Position numbers and translations under genes: made by a program | DNA from: an uncultured Hydrogenophaga sp. | GTDB lineage: Bacteria > Pseudomonadota > Gammaproteobacteria > Burkholderiales > Burkholderiaceae_C | Length of the DNA stretch: 33,388 nt | Assembly: GCF_958439165.1 (NCBI RefSeq) | Contig: NZ_OY288117.1 | Coordinates: forward strand, 1 to 33,388 | Direction of reading: 5' to 3' | The notes under the pieces: generated by a model | The model's input: the letters and a program-made list of their open reading frames with translations, nothing else | Told to the model about the DNA's origin: nothing | Database searches by the model: none | Shown here: positions 23,538 through 30,915 of the stretch, piece after piece | Position numbering within the stretch: the stretch's first letter is position 1 | Layout: each line of letters starts with the position of its first letter

Positions 23538-23621
23538 CCACCGCACCGACCCGTCCTGGGTCCGCACCGGTGGTCTGACTTCCTCCCCAGGCGAGCTTCT
23601 TTCGACCCTTTCATCGGGTCG
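23538..23621 (+). promoter_or_regulatory. Structured leader of the RRM protein gene
   Basis: Two hairpins in the presumed mRNA leader. The first pairs CCACCG with CGGTGG and, inside it, GACCC with GGGTC (23538-23573). The second pairs CGACCC with GGGTCG (23603-23621). Since both use GACCC/GGGTC arms, the 5' arm of one can pair with the 3' arm of the other, giving alternative folds. The 263-bp stretch 23409-23671 otherwise contains no gene. Leader-based cold or autoregulation is plausible for a small RRM protein gene. Confidence 0.4.
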
Positions 23622-23671
23622 TCCATGGCACGCGCTCCATATTCCGCAGCGCATATTCTGAAAGGCTCACC

Positions 23672-23986
23672 ATGAGCAGCAAACTTTACGTCGGCAACCT
23701 GTCTTACTCGGTCCGCGACGAAGACCTCCAGCAACAGTTCTCGTCCTTCGGCCAGGTGCAATCCGCCAAGGTCATGATGGAGCGTGACACCGGTCGCTCC
23801 AAGGGCTTCGGCTTCGTCGAGATGTCCAGCCCGGCCGAAGCCGAAGCTGCCATCCAGGCCATGCACGGCAAGAACATGGGTGGCCGCGACCTGACGGTCA
23901 ACATCGCCCGCCCGATGGAAGCCCGCGCTCCGCGCAGCGGCGGCTTCGGTGGTGGTTACGACGGTGGCAACCGCCGCAGCTACTGA
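23672..23986 (+). CDS. Single-RRM RNA-binding protein
   Basis: 104-residue RNA-binding protein. One RRM with RNP2 LYVGNL (5-10) and RNP1 KGFGFVEM (44-51), then a Gly/Arg/Tyr-rich tail (SGGFGGGYDGGNRRSY) that is likely disordered. It is related to cyanobacterial Rbp and Burkholderiales RRM proteins, which are often cold- or stress-responsive RNA chaperones. The upstream 260-bp region holds the leader; a GAAAGG ribosome site precedes the ATG. A strong terminator follows. Confidence 0.93.
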   Translation: MSSKLYVGNLSYSVRDEDLQQQFSSFGQVQSAKVMMERDTGRSKGFGFVEMSSPAEAEAAIQAMHGKNMGGRDLTVNIARPMEARAPRSGGFGGGYDGGNRRSY

Positions 23987-24017
23987 GCAATCGAACCTTC
24001 AGGTTCAATCGCCCATG

Positions 24018-24045
24018 AAAAAGCCGCCCCTCGGGGCGGCTTTTT
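24018..24045. terminator. Bidirectional intrinsic terminator
   Basis: A5, then stem GCCGCCCC / GGGGCGGC (24023-24040, effective 4-nt loop CTCG), then T5. Lies between the RRM gene and the convergent binding-protein gene. A small GAACC-TTCA-GGTTC hairpin lies just upstream (23993-24006). Confidence 0.9.
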
Positions 24046-24063
24046 CGTTGGGGTCGAGACCGA

Positions 24064-25251
24064 TCAGCGGATCACGGCCAGGGTGGTGCGGGCACCAGCC
24101 TTGTAGGTCATCAGCGTCAGGGCACCGTTCTTGATGTCACCCTTCTCGTCGAACTCGATGTTGCCGGTCACGCCCTTGTAGTTGGTGGCCTTCAGGGCGG
24201 GCAGATAAACCTTCGGGTCGGCCGAGCCGGCGGTGACCATGGCGTTGGCCATGACCTTCACGGCGTCGTACACGTACGGGGCATACACCTGGACATCGGC
24301 GTTGAACTTGGTCTTGAAGTCGGCGCGGAACTTGTCCATGCCAGCCTTCTGCTCACCTTCCACGCCACCGGCTTCCGCGCAGTAGACCTGCTCGTCGCCC
24401 ATGCCGTCACCCGACAGCTTCGGCAGCTCGGAGGTGCAGATGCCGTCGCCGCCCATGAACTTGGCGTTGATGCCCAGCTGCTTCATCTGCTTGAGCATCG
24501 GGCCGGCCACGGCGTCCATGCCGCCGAAGAACACCACGTCGGGCTTCTTGGCCTTCAGGGTGGTCAGGATGGCGTTGAAGTCGGTGGCCTTGTCGTTGGT
24601 GAACTCACGACCCACGACCTTGCCGCCGGCAGCGATCACGCCCTTTTCGAACTCGTCGGCGACGCCCTGACCGTAGGCAGTGCGGTCGTCGATGACGGCG
24701 ACGTTCTGTGCCTTGAGGGTCTGGACAGCGTACTTGCCCAGGGTGCCGCCCAGGTGCACGTCGTCAGCCACGAGGCGGAAGGCGCCCTGGTAGCCCTGAC
24801 GGGTGTACTTCGGGTTGGTGGCGGAAGGGGAGATCTGGGGGATGCCGGCGTCGTTGTAGATCTGCGAAGCCGGGATGGTGGTGCCGGAGTTCAGGTGACC
24901 GATCACGCCGGCGACCTTGGCGTCCACCAGCTTGGTGGCTGCGGCGGTGCCCTGCTTCGGATCGGCTGCGTCGTCTTCAGCCAGCAGCTCGAACTTGACC
25001 GGCTTGCCACCCAGGGTCAGGCCAGCGGCGTTCAGCTCTTCGATGGCCATGCGGGCACCGTTCTCGTTGTCCTTGCCCAGGTGGGCGATGGCGCCACTGG
25101 TGGGACCAACGTGACCGATCTTGACGACCTGAGCTTCTGCTGCGGGGGCAGCAGCGGGTGCGGCGGCAGGCGCAGCCGCCTCTTCCTTCTTGCCGCAAGC
25201 CGCAAGTGCCACAGCCGCGGCGATGACGGCCAGTTTGATGTTCAGTTGCAT
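24064..25251 (-). CDS. Branched-chain amino acid ABC transporter substrate-binding lipoprotein
   Basis: 395-residue periplasmic binding protein of the LivK type (Peripla_BP_6). Signal peptide with lipobox LAAC, acylated Cys19 predicted, then an Ala/Pro-rich linker (residues ~24-40). The mature domain begins at VKIGHVGPTSGAIAHLGKDNENGARMAIEELNAAG; GGMDAVAGPMLKQMKQLG and YAPYVYDAVKVMANAMV are family-typical. It probably feeds a Liv permease encoded elsewhere, since no livHMGF genes are adjacent. GAGGAAA precedes the ATG. Ligand is inferred as a branched-chain amino acid or related compound. Confidence 0.93.
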   Translation of the reverse strand: MQLNIKLAVIAAAVALAACGKKEEAAAPAAAPAAAPAAEAQVVKIGHVGPTSGAIAHLGKDNENGARMAIEELNAAGLTLGGKPVKFELLAEDDAADPKQGTAAATKLVDAKVAGVIGHLNSGTTIPASQIYNDAGIPQISPSATNPKYTRQGYQGAFRLVADDVHLGGTLGKYAVQTLKAQNVAVIDDRTAYGQGVADEFEKGVIAAGGKVVGREFTNDKATDFNAILTTLKAKKPDVVFFGGMDAVAGPMLKQMKQLGINAKFMGGDGICTSELPKLSGDGMGDEQVYCAEAGGVEGEQKAGMDKFRADFKTKFNADVQVYAPYVYDAVKVMANAMVTAGSADPKVYLPALKATNYKGVTGNIEFDEKGDIKNGALTLMTYKAGARTTLAVIR

Positions 25252-25338
25252 GGGGTTTCCTCGAAAGGGATGAAGTTAAACGCGGAGGGAACTTTTTTTC
25301 TCCACCTCATAAAGATACTCCAAAAAACACGCAGATTT

Positions 25339-25358
25339 CACGGTGCGAAGCCACCGTG
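25339..25358 (-). promoter_or_regulatory. Hairpin upstream of the binding-protein gene
   Basis: Perfect 7-bp inverted repeat CACGGTG / CACCGTG with a 6-nt loop, in the 185-bp gap 25252-25436 between holC and the livK-type gene (both minus strand). A T6 run lies ten bases downstream, too far for a standard terminator. It could be a leader hairpin or operator. No promoter in this gap is convincing; TTGACC at 25363-25368 has no good -10 at the right spacing. Confidence 0.35.
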
Positions 25359-25436
25359 CCGCGGTCAAGGGTTTTCCTCATGCGGAATCGCAACAGTGAA
25401 TGTCGCATTAGCGGCGCCGATGCAAGCGGCGAACCA

Positions 25437-25871
25437 TCATGGGGCGGCCGATGCCAGATCATGGCGCAGCGGTTCCACGCCCTGCACCCGGTAGGTGCGC
25501 CAACGATCACGGGCCAGCTGGCGGTCTTCCTCGGACTGGGTGACCACCTCGATCACACGCGCGAAGCCGTTCCAGCCCGGGGCGAGGTCGCCGCACAGGT
25601 TCACCAGCACCTGTCGGCCGGCGGGGTCTGGCGCACCGGTGTCGAGGTGGATCGGGGAATGGCGCATCAGCTCCGGCGCATCTCCCTGGCGGCTGTGCGG
25701 CAGAAAGTCGCCGGGCTGACTCACCCACAGGGCCTGATCCAGCCGGTCCAGCTCCTCGGGTGGCACCCGGACCCAGAGCCGGGCTCCCTTGAGATAGGCC
25801 TTGCGCAACAGCCGGCAGGCATAGCCCACGCGGTCCGGGGCATTGAAATGAAAAGCGACCTCGGTCGGCAT
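25437..25871 (-). CDS. holC: DNA polymerase III subunit chi
   Basis: 144-residue chi subunit of the replicative polymerase clamp loader complex, which contacts SSB. Family pattern: EVAFHFNAPDRVGYACRLLRKAYLKGARLWV near the start, then LDQALWVSQPGDFLPHS and the C-terminal FARVIEVVTQSEEDRQLARDRWRTYRVQG. It starts 7 bp after pepA, the conserved pepA-holC pairing in beta- and gammaproteobacteria. I start at MPTEVAF; upstream in-frame residues overlap pepA and are not chi-like. Confidence 0.95.
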   Translation of the reverse strand: MPTEVAFHFNAPDRVGYACRLLRKAYLKGARLWVRVPPEELDRLDQALWVSQPGDFLPHSRQGDAPELMRHSPIHLDTGAPDPAGRQVLVNLCGDLAPGWNGFARVIEVVTQSEEDRQLARDRWRTYRVQGVEPLRHDLASAAP

Positions 25872-25878
25872 GGGCGGA

Positions 25879-27366
25879 TCAGCCCCGCGACTTGCGACCG
25901 GACGCCTTGACCGGTTTGACCTGTGCCTGATCCAGGATGAACTGCAGCAGCAGCGGCACCGGGCGGCCGGTGGAGCCCTTGGCCGCGCCGCTCTTCCAGG
26001 CGGTGCCGGCAATGTCCAGATGCGCCCAGTTGAGCTCACCGGCGAACTTCTGCAGGAATTTGGCGGCGGTCACTGCACCGGCGGCACGGCCGGCGACGTT
26101 GCCCATGTCGGCAAAGTTCGACTTCAGCCCCTCGGCGTATTCGTCGTCCAGCGGCATGCGCCAGGCGAGGTCGCCTGCGGTGTCACCGGCCTTCTGCAGC
26201 GCAGCAGCCAGTTCGTCGTCCGGGCTGAACAGCCCCGTGCGCACCGCGCCCAGCGCGATCACGCAGGCGCCGGTGAGCGTGGCGATGTCGACCACGGCGC
26301 GCGGCTTGAACCGTGCTGCATAGGTCAAGGTGTCGCACAGGATGAGGCGGCCTTCGGCATCGGTGTTGAGGATCTCGATGGTCTGACCGCTCATGCTGCG
26401 CACGACGTCGCCCGGCTTGACCGCCAGACCGTCCGGCATGTTCTCGCAACTCGGGATGAGACCCACCACATTGATGGCCGGCTTCAGCTCGGCCAGCGCC
26501 GCAAAGGTGCCCAGCACACTGGCAGCGCCACCCATGTCGAACTTCATTTCGTCCATCTCGGGCGCCGGCTTGATGGAAATGCCACCGGTATCGAAGGTGA
26601 TGCCCTTGCCCACCAGCACGACTGGCGCATCTCCCTTGGAGCTGCCGTTGTAGTGCATGACGATGAAACGCAACGGTTCGGCCGAGCCCTGGGCCACGGC
26701 CATGAAGGCTCCCATGCCCAGCGCCGCGACCTGCTTGGGGCCGAGCACGTCGACCTTGATGCCGGGATGCCGGCCCAGGCCCTTGGCGGCATCGGCCAGA
26801 TGGGTCGGGGTGGCGTGGTTGCCGGGGCGGTTGGCCCACTCTTTCGCGAACTCGACACCGGTGACCAGCGCCTTGCCCACATCGAAGCCGCCGCGCACCG
26901 CCGCGGTGTCGGACACACCCACGGTGACCCGCTTGAGTGCCCGGGGCTTGGCCGACGGCTTGGTGGTCGTGAATGCATAGCTCGCGTCGGCGCAGGCCTG
27001 CACCGCCATGCGGACCGCCGCACCATCGTCCGGCAGCAGCGACAGCACCACGGCCAGCCGCTCGATGCCGTTCTGGCGCAGCGCTGCGGTTCCGGCCGCC
27101 ACGGCCTTGCGCACGGCCGCAGCCGATCCGTCACCGGCGCGCACCAGCACCACGCGGGGTGCCTTGATGCCATCGACGCCGTAACACGGGAGCATCTGGC
27201 CCACACCGGCCTCCAGGTCGGACAGCGCCTGCACGGCGAGCCTCGACAGGGCGTCCGGGCTGGCGGCCATGGCCTTGGGCAGGCTGTCCGGCAGGGCCAC
27301 CAGCAAGGCATCGGCCGGGAACTGGGCCGCCTGGGCCGGGGTCAGGGATTTGAGTTCGAAGTTCAT
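25879..27366 (-). CDS. pepA: Leucyl aminopeptidase (cytosol aminopeptidase) PepA
   Basis: 495-residue M17 metallo-aminopeptidase that removes N-terminal residues from peptides. In enterobacteria PepA also binds DNA (carAB, Xer). The catalytic and metal residues are visible: Lys254 and Asp259 in VGKGITFDTGG, Lys266, Asp277, and Asp336, Glu338, Arg340 in NTDAEGRL. Spacing equals the E. coli enzyme. AAGGAAAG precedes the ATG. It diverges from lptF across 24 bp and is followed closely by holC. Confidence 0.97.
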   Translation of the reverse strand: MNFELKSLTPAQAAQFPADALLVALPDSLPKAMAASPDALSRLAVQALSDLEAGVGQMLPCYGVDGIKAPRVVLVRAGDGSAAAVRKAVAAGTAALRQNGIERLAVVLSLLPDDGAAVRMAVQACADASYAFTTTKPSAKPRALKRVTVGVSDTAAVRGGFDVGKALVTGVEFAKEWANRPGNHATPTHLADAAKGLGRHPGIKVDVLGPKQVAALGMGAFMAVAQGSAEPLRFIVMHYNGSSKGDAPVVLVGKGITFDTGGISIKPAPEMDEMKFDMGGAASVLGTFAALAELKPAINVVGLIPSCENMPDGLAVKPGDVVRSMSGQTIEILNTDAEGRLILCDTLTYAARFKPRAVVDIATLTGACVIALGAVRTGLFSPDDELAAALQKAGDTAGDLAWRMPLDDEYAEGLKSNFADMGNVAGRAAGAVTAAKFLQKFAGELNWAHLDIAGTAWKSGAAKGSTGRPVPLLLQFILDQAQVKPVKASGRKSRG

Positions 27367-27369
27367 AAT
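27364..27369 (+). promoter_or_regulatory. Candidate -10 of lptF overlapping the pepA start codon
   Basis: CATAAT on the plus strand, 5 of 6 matches, whose first three bases are the complement of the pepA ATG. A start near 27376 would give a very short (about 15-nt) leader for lptF. No clear Shine-Dalgarno lies before the lptF ATG and no good -35 is visible. Confidence 0.35.
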
Positions 27370-27390
27370 CGTGCTTTCCTTGTCGAATCG

Positions 27391-28488
27391 ATGTTATTTC
27401 ATTCTTCCATCCGCAAAGAGCTGGCCCGCAGCTTCGGTGCGACGCTGGTGGTGCTGTTCACCATCGTGCTGACCATGCTCCTCATCCGCACGCTGGGTGC
27501 GGCTTCGCAGGGGAGCGTGAACCCGGAAGAGGTGATGCTGGTGCTGGGCTACACCGTCATCGGCCGCACCCCCACCATCCTCACGCTGGCGCTGTTCATT
27601 GCGGTGGTGTTCACGCTCTCGCGCATGTACCGCGACAGCGAGATGATCATCTGGTTCAGCAGCGGACGCTCGCTCGGGGGATTTCTGGGGCCGGTGCTGC
27701 GGTTCGCATGGCCCATCCTGCTCACCATCACCGTGATGGTGTTCTTCGTCTGGCCCTGGGCCAACCAGCAGACGGACGAACTGCGTGCCCGCTTCGAGCA
27801 GCGCGGTGACCTGGAGCGCATTGCCCCGGGTCAGTTCCAGGAATCGTCGAATGGCCGACGGGTGTTCTTCATCGACAAGGACACCACCGACGGCACCGAA
27901 GGCCGCAACGTCTTCATCGCCAGCACCGAATCCGACGGCAGCGAGACCGTCACCTCGGCGCGGTCGGGCCGCATCGACTGGGTCGAGAACCGCCAGTTCC
28001 TGCTGCTCAGCAACGGTCAGCGGCTGGAGACGTCCCCGCAGGCTGCGCTCAAGGTCAGCGAGTTCGAGGAATACGGCACCCAGATCGGCAACGCCGCGCC
28101 CGGCCAGCGCGCGGTGCAGCCTCTGAAGGCCCGCAGCACCTGGCTGCTGGTGACGCAGCCCGATCGGCTGAACCTTTCGGAGCTGGGCTGGCGCATCGGC
28201 ATGGCGCTGACCGCCTTCAACTTCGTGCTGGTCGCACTGGCCACCACCACCGGCAACCCGCGGGCCGGACGCGGGGGCAACCTGTTCTTCACCCTCTTCA
28301 CCTTCGTGTTCTATTACAACCTGCTCAACATCGGCCAGAGCTGGGTAGCGCAAGGTCTGATCGGCCTGCTGCCCTTCATGGTGCTGCTGCACGGCGGCGT
28401 GATGCTGGCGGCCCTCACCTGGCTCTACAAGCGCCACCACGGCATCAGCCTGCGCGGCTGGCTGGCATCCCGAAGGGTTCCTGCATGA
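27391..28488 (+). CDS. lptF: LPS export ABC transporter permease LptF
   Basis: 365-residue inner-membrane permease of the LptB2FG complex that extracts LPS from the inner membrane. The YjgP/YjgQ family plan shows three N-terminal helices (from RKELARSFGATLVVLFTIVLTM), a periplasmic beta-jellyroll (about 100-270) and three C-terminal helices (NLFFTLFTFVFYYNLLNIGQSW). I start at the ATG at 27391 (MLFHSSIRKE). The frame is open far upstream through the pepA antisense, but that part is not LptF. Its stop overlaps the lptG start as ATGA. Confidence 0.95.
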   Translation: MLFHSSIRKELARSFGATLVVLFTIVLTMLLIRTLGAASQGSVNPEEVMLVLGYTVIGRTPTILTLALFIAVVFTLSRMYRDSEMIIWFSSGRSLGGFLGPVLRFAWPILLTITVMVFFVWPWANQQTDELRARFEQRGDLERIAPGQFQESSNGRRVFFIDKDTTDGTEGRNVFIASTESDGSETVTSARSGRIDWVENRQFLLLSNGQRLETSPQAALKVSEFEEYGTQIGNAAPGQRAVQPLKARSTWLLVTQPDRLNLSELGWRIGMALTAFNFVLVALATTTGNPRAGRGGNLFFTLFTFVFYYNLLNIGQSWVAQGLIGLLPFMVLLHGGVMLAALTWLYKRHHGISLRGWLASRRVPA

Positions 28489-29603
28489 AGACGCTGCGCC
28501 GGCTGATCTATGGGGAGGTGCTGCGGGCCGTGGCCTTCGTGCTGGTCGCCTTCCTGGCCCTGTTTTCGTTCTTCGACCTGGTCGACGAGCTGCCTGACAT
28601 CGGCAAGGCCTCGCCGCTGGAGCCCTCGCTGGTCTACGGCCTGCCGCATGCGCTGGGCTACGTGGCCCTGCTCATGCCCAGCCGCATCTATGAACTGATG
28701 CCCATGGCGGTGCTCATCGGTACCGTGTTCGTGCTGGCCCGCATGGCCCAGCATTCCGAATACACCATCCTGCGCACCAGCGGGCTGGGGCCCTGGAAGG
28801 CGCTTCGCACGCTGCTGGGGCTGGGTGCCGTCTTCGTGGCGTTCACCTTCGTCATGGGCGATTACCTCGCACCGCTGGCCGATCGCGCGGGGCAGCTGCT
28901 CAAGGCCCGGTACCAGGGCAACATCAGCGTCGGTCAGACCGGCGCCTGGCTGAAGGAGCGCCAGCCCTACAGCAACTTCTCGGTCAACGTGGGCTCCATG
29001 TCGGCGCAGGGGGAGCTGCGCAACATCCGGATATTCGAGTTCAACAACCAGGGTTTTCTGGTGTCCACCGTGCATGCACAGGGCGGCCAGATCGAAGGCG
29101 ACGAGAGCTGGACACTGCGCGAGGTGGAGCGCCGTGAGTTCGACTCGGCCGGTCTGGCCTCGTCGCGTGTGGCCCGCAGCACGCTGGAGACCTTCCGCTG
29201 GCCCAGCGGACTCAACACCGAGATGGTGTCGGTGGCCCTGCTCAAGCCCGAGCGGATGCGCACGGCCGATCTGTTCGCCTACATCCGGCACCTGGAGGCC
29301 AACGGGCAGACGGCCCAGCGCTACGAGATCGAGTTCTGGCGCAAGGTGTTCTACCCGCTGTCCTGCCTGGTGATGGTGGTGCTGGCCCTGCCCTTTGCCT
29401 ACCTGCACTTCCGCTCCGGCAGCATCACCGCCTACGTGTTCGGCGGCGTGATGATCGGCATCAGCTTTTTCCTGCTCAACAACGTGTTCGGCTACATCGG
29501 CAACCTCAACCAGTGGCGACCCTGGCTGGCTGCGCTGTCGCCAGCCCTCATTTATTCACTGGTCTCGCTGGGCGCATTCGGCTGGCTGGTCCTTCGGAGG
29601 TAG
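28485..29603 (+). CDS. lptG: LPS export ABC transporter permease LptG
   Basis: 372-residue second permease of LptB2FG, partner of LptF. Same fold: N-terminal helices from RRLIYGEVLRAVAFVLVAFLALFSFFDLVDELPDIG, a periplasmic jellyroll (about 110-270), and C-terminal helices from RKVFYPLSCLVMVVLALPFAYLHFRSGS. GVMIGISFFLLNNVFGYIGNL is LptG-like. It overlaps lptF by 4 nt and is followed after 4 nt by the sirohydrochlorin chelatase gene. Confidence 0.96.
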   Translation: MKTLRRLIYGEVLRAVAFVLVAFLALFSFFDLVDELPDIGKASPLEPSLVYGLPHALGYVALLMPSRIYELMPMAVLIGTVFVLARMAQHSEYTILRTSGLGPWKALRTLLGLGAVFVAFTFVMGDYLAPLADRAGQLLKARYQGNISVGQTGAWLKERQPYSNFSVNVGSMSAQGELRNIRIFEFNNQGFLVSTVHAQGGQIEGDESWTLREVERREFDSAGLASSRVARSTLETFRWPSGLNTEMVSVALLKPERMRTADLFAYIRHLEANGQTAQRYEIEFWRKVFYPLSCLVMVVLALPFAYLHFRSGSITAYVFGGVMIGISFFLLNNVFGYIGNLNQWRPWLAALSPALIYSLVSLGAFGWLVLRR

Positions 29604-29607
29604 CGCC

Positions 29608-29973
29608 ATGCTTGGAGTGATCGTCTTTGCCCACGGATCGCGTGATCCGTTGTGGCGCCGGCCGGTGGAATCGGTGGCCCAGCAGATCGCCCAGCGCGAT
29701 CCGGGCGCGGCCGTGCGCTGCGCCTACCTCGAACTCTGCGAGCCCGACCTGCCGTCGGCCGCCGCCGAGCTGGTCGCCCAGGGCGTCACGGACGTGCGGG
29801 TGCTGCCCCTGTTCTTCGGCATGGGCAAGCATGCCCGCGAAGACCTGCCGCTGCTGATGGTGCAGCTGCAGCAGGCCCACCCCGGCGTTTCCTTCCGGCA
29901 GCTGCCCACCGCCGGCGAGGATCCGCGCCTGACGGCCCTGCTGGCGCAGCTGGCGCTGGAAAGCGCGCCATGA
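29608..29973 (+). CDS. Sirohydrochlorin chelatase-like protein (SirB/CbiX short form)
   Basis: 121-residue class II chelatase of the SirB/CbiXS family, which inserts iron (siroheme) or cobalt into sirohydrochlorin. The metal-binding histidines are His9 in FAHGSRDP and His75 in FFGMGKHAREDLP. At about 120 residues it is the single-domain short form that works as a dimer. Siroheme is the cofactor of sulfite and nitrite reductases, which suits its overlap (ATGA) with the CysB-type regulator. GGAGG in the lptG end serves as ribosome site. Confidence 0.92.
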   Translation: MLGVIVFAHGSRDPLWRRPVESVAQQIAQRDPGAAVRCAYLELCEPDLPSAAAELVAQGVTDVRVLPLFFGMGKHAREDLPLLMVQLQQAHPGVSFRQLPTAGEDPRLTALLAQLALESAP

Positions 29974-30914
29974 ACCTGCACCAGTTCCGCTTCGTCCAGG
30001 AGGCGGTGCGCCGCAACCTGAACCTGACCGAAGCCGCGAAGGCGCTGCACACCTCGCAGCCGGGCGTCTCCAAGGCCATCATCGAGCTGGAGGACGAACT
30101 GGGGATCGAGATCTTTGCGCGCCACGGCAAGCGGATCAAGCGGGTCACCGAGCCCGGCACCCAGGTGCTCAAGAGCATCGACATCATCCTGCGCGAGGTG
30201 AACAACCTCAAGCGCATCGGCGAGCAGTATTCGGCCCAGGACAGCGGCACGCTGTCGATCGCCACCACCCACACCCAGGCCCGCTATGTGCTGCCAGGGC
30301 CGGTGGCCGCCCTGCGGCAGGCCTACCCCAAGGTCGGCATCAGTCTGCACCAGGGCTCGCCCGACCAGGTGGCCCGCATGCTGATCGAGGAAGTGGCCGA
30401 GATCGGCATGGCCACCGAGTCGCTGGTGAACTACCCCGAACTGGTCACCCTGCCCTGCTACGAGTGGCAACACGTGCTGGTGCTGCCGTTCGACCACCCC
30501 CTGGTGGAACGCGAACGCATCAGCCTGGAAGACCTTGCCGCACTGCCCCTGATCACCTACCACCCCAGCTTCACCGGCCGCACCCGCATCGACCAGGCCT
30601 TTGCGCTGCGCCACCTGCAACCGAACGTGGTGCTGGAAGCCATCGACTCGGACGTGATCAAGACCTATGTGAAGCTGGGCATGGGCGTGGGCATCGTGGC
30701 GGAAATGGCCATGGAAGGCGAATCCCCGTCCACCGGCCTGGTGTCGCGGCCGGCCGGACAGCTGTTCGGTCACAACCTGGCCCGCGTGGCCTTCAAGCGC
30801 GGCACCTACCTGCGGCATTTCGTGCTGCGGTTTGCCGAACTGCTGAGCGACCGCCTGAGCCGCGACACCATCATGCGGGCCATGAACGGCACGCCCGACG
30901 ACTACGAACTCTGA
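29970..30914 (+). CDS. cysB: CysB-type LysR-family transcriptional regulator
   Basis: 314-residue LysR regulator. The N-terminal winged HTH has LTEAAKALHTSQPGVSKAIIELEDELG (about 19-43). The ligand domain carries TTHTQARYVLPGPV (99 onward) and HQGSPDQVARM, the characteristic CysB sulfate/N-acetylserine-binding region. CysB-family proteins activate sulfate assimilation genes and sense N-acetylserine. It overlaps the chelatase gene by 4 nt and the aminotransferase begins 1 nt after its stop. A Cbl-like paralogue role is the alternative. I start at 29970 (MNLHQFR). Confidence 0.93.
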   Translation: MNLHQFRFVQEAVRRNLNLTEAAKALHTSQPGVSKAIIELEDELGIEIFARHGKRIKRVTEPGTQVLKSIDIILREVNNLKRIGEQYSAQDSGTLSIATTHTQARYVLPGPVAALRQAYPKVGISLHQGSPDQVARMLIEEVAEIGMATESLVNYPELVTLPCYEWQHVLVLPFDHPLVERERISLEDLAALPLITYHPSFTGRTRIDQAFALRHLQPNVVLEAIDSDVIKTYVKLGMGVGIVAEMAMEGESPSTGLVSRPAGQLFGHNLARVAFKRGTYLRHFVLRFAELLSDRLSRDTIMRAMNGTPDDYEL

Positions 30915-30915
30915 C

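Noticed and set aside
25339..25358. Hairpin as a holC terminator
   Set aside because: The T-run lies about ten bases beyond the stem, so it does not meet the usual terminator form.
25870..27390. N-terminal half of a long plus-strand frame ending in lptF, suggesting a fusion
   Set aside because: This part is antisense to pepA. LptF begins at 27391 by family match.
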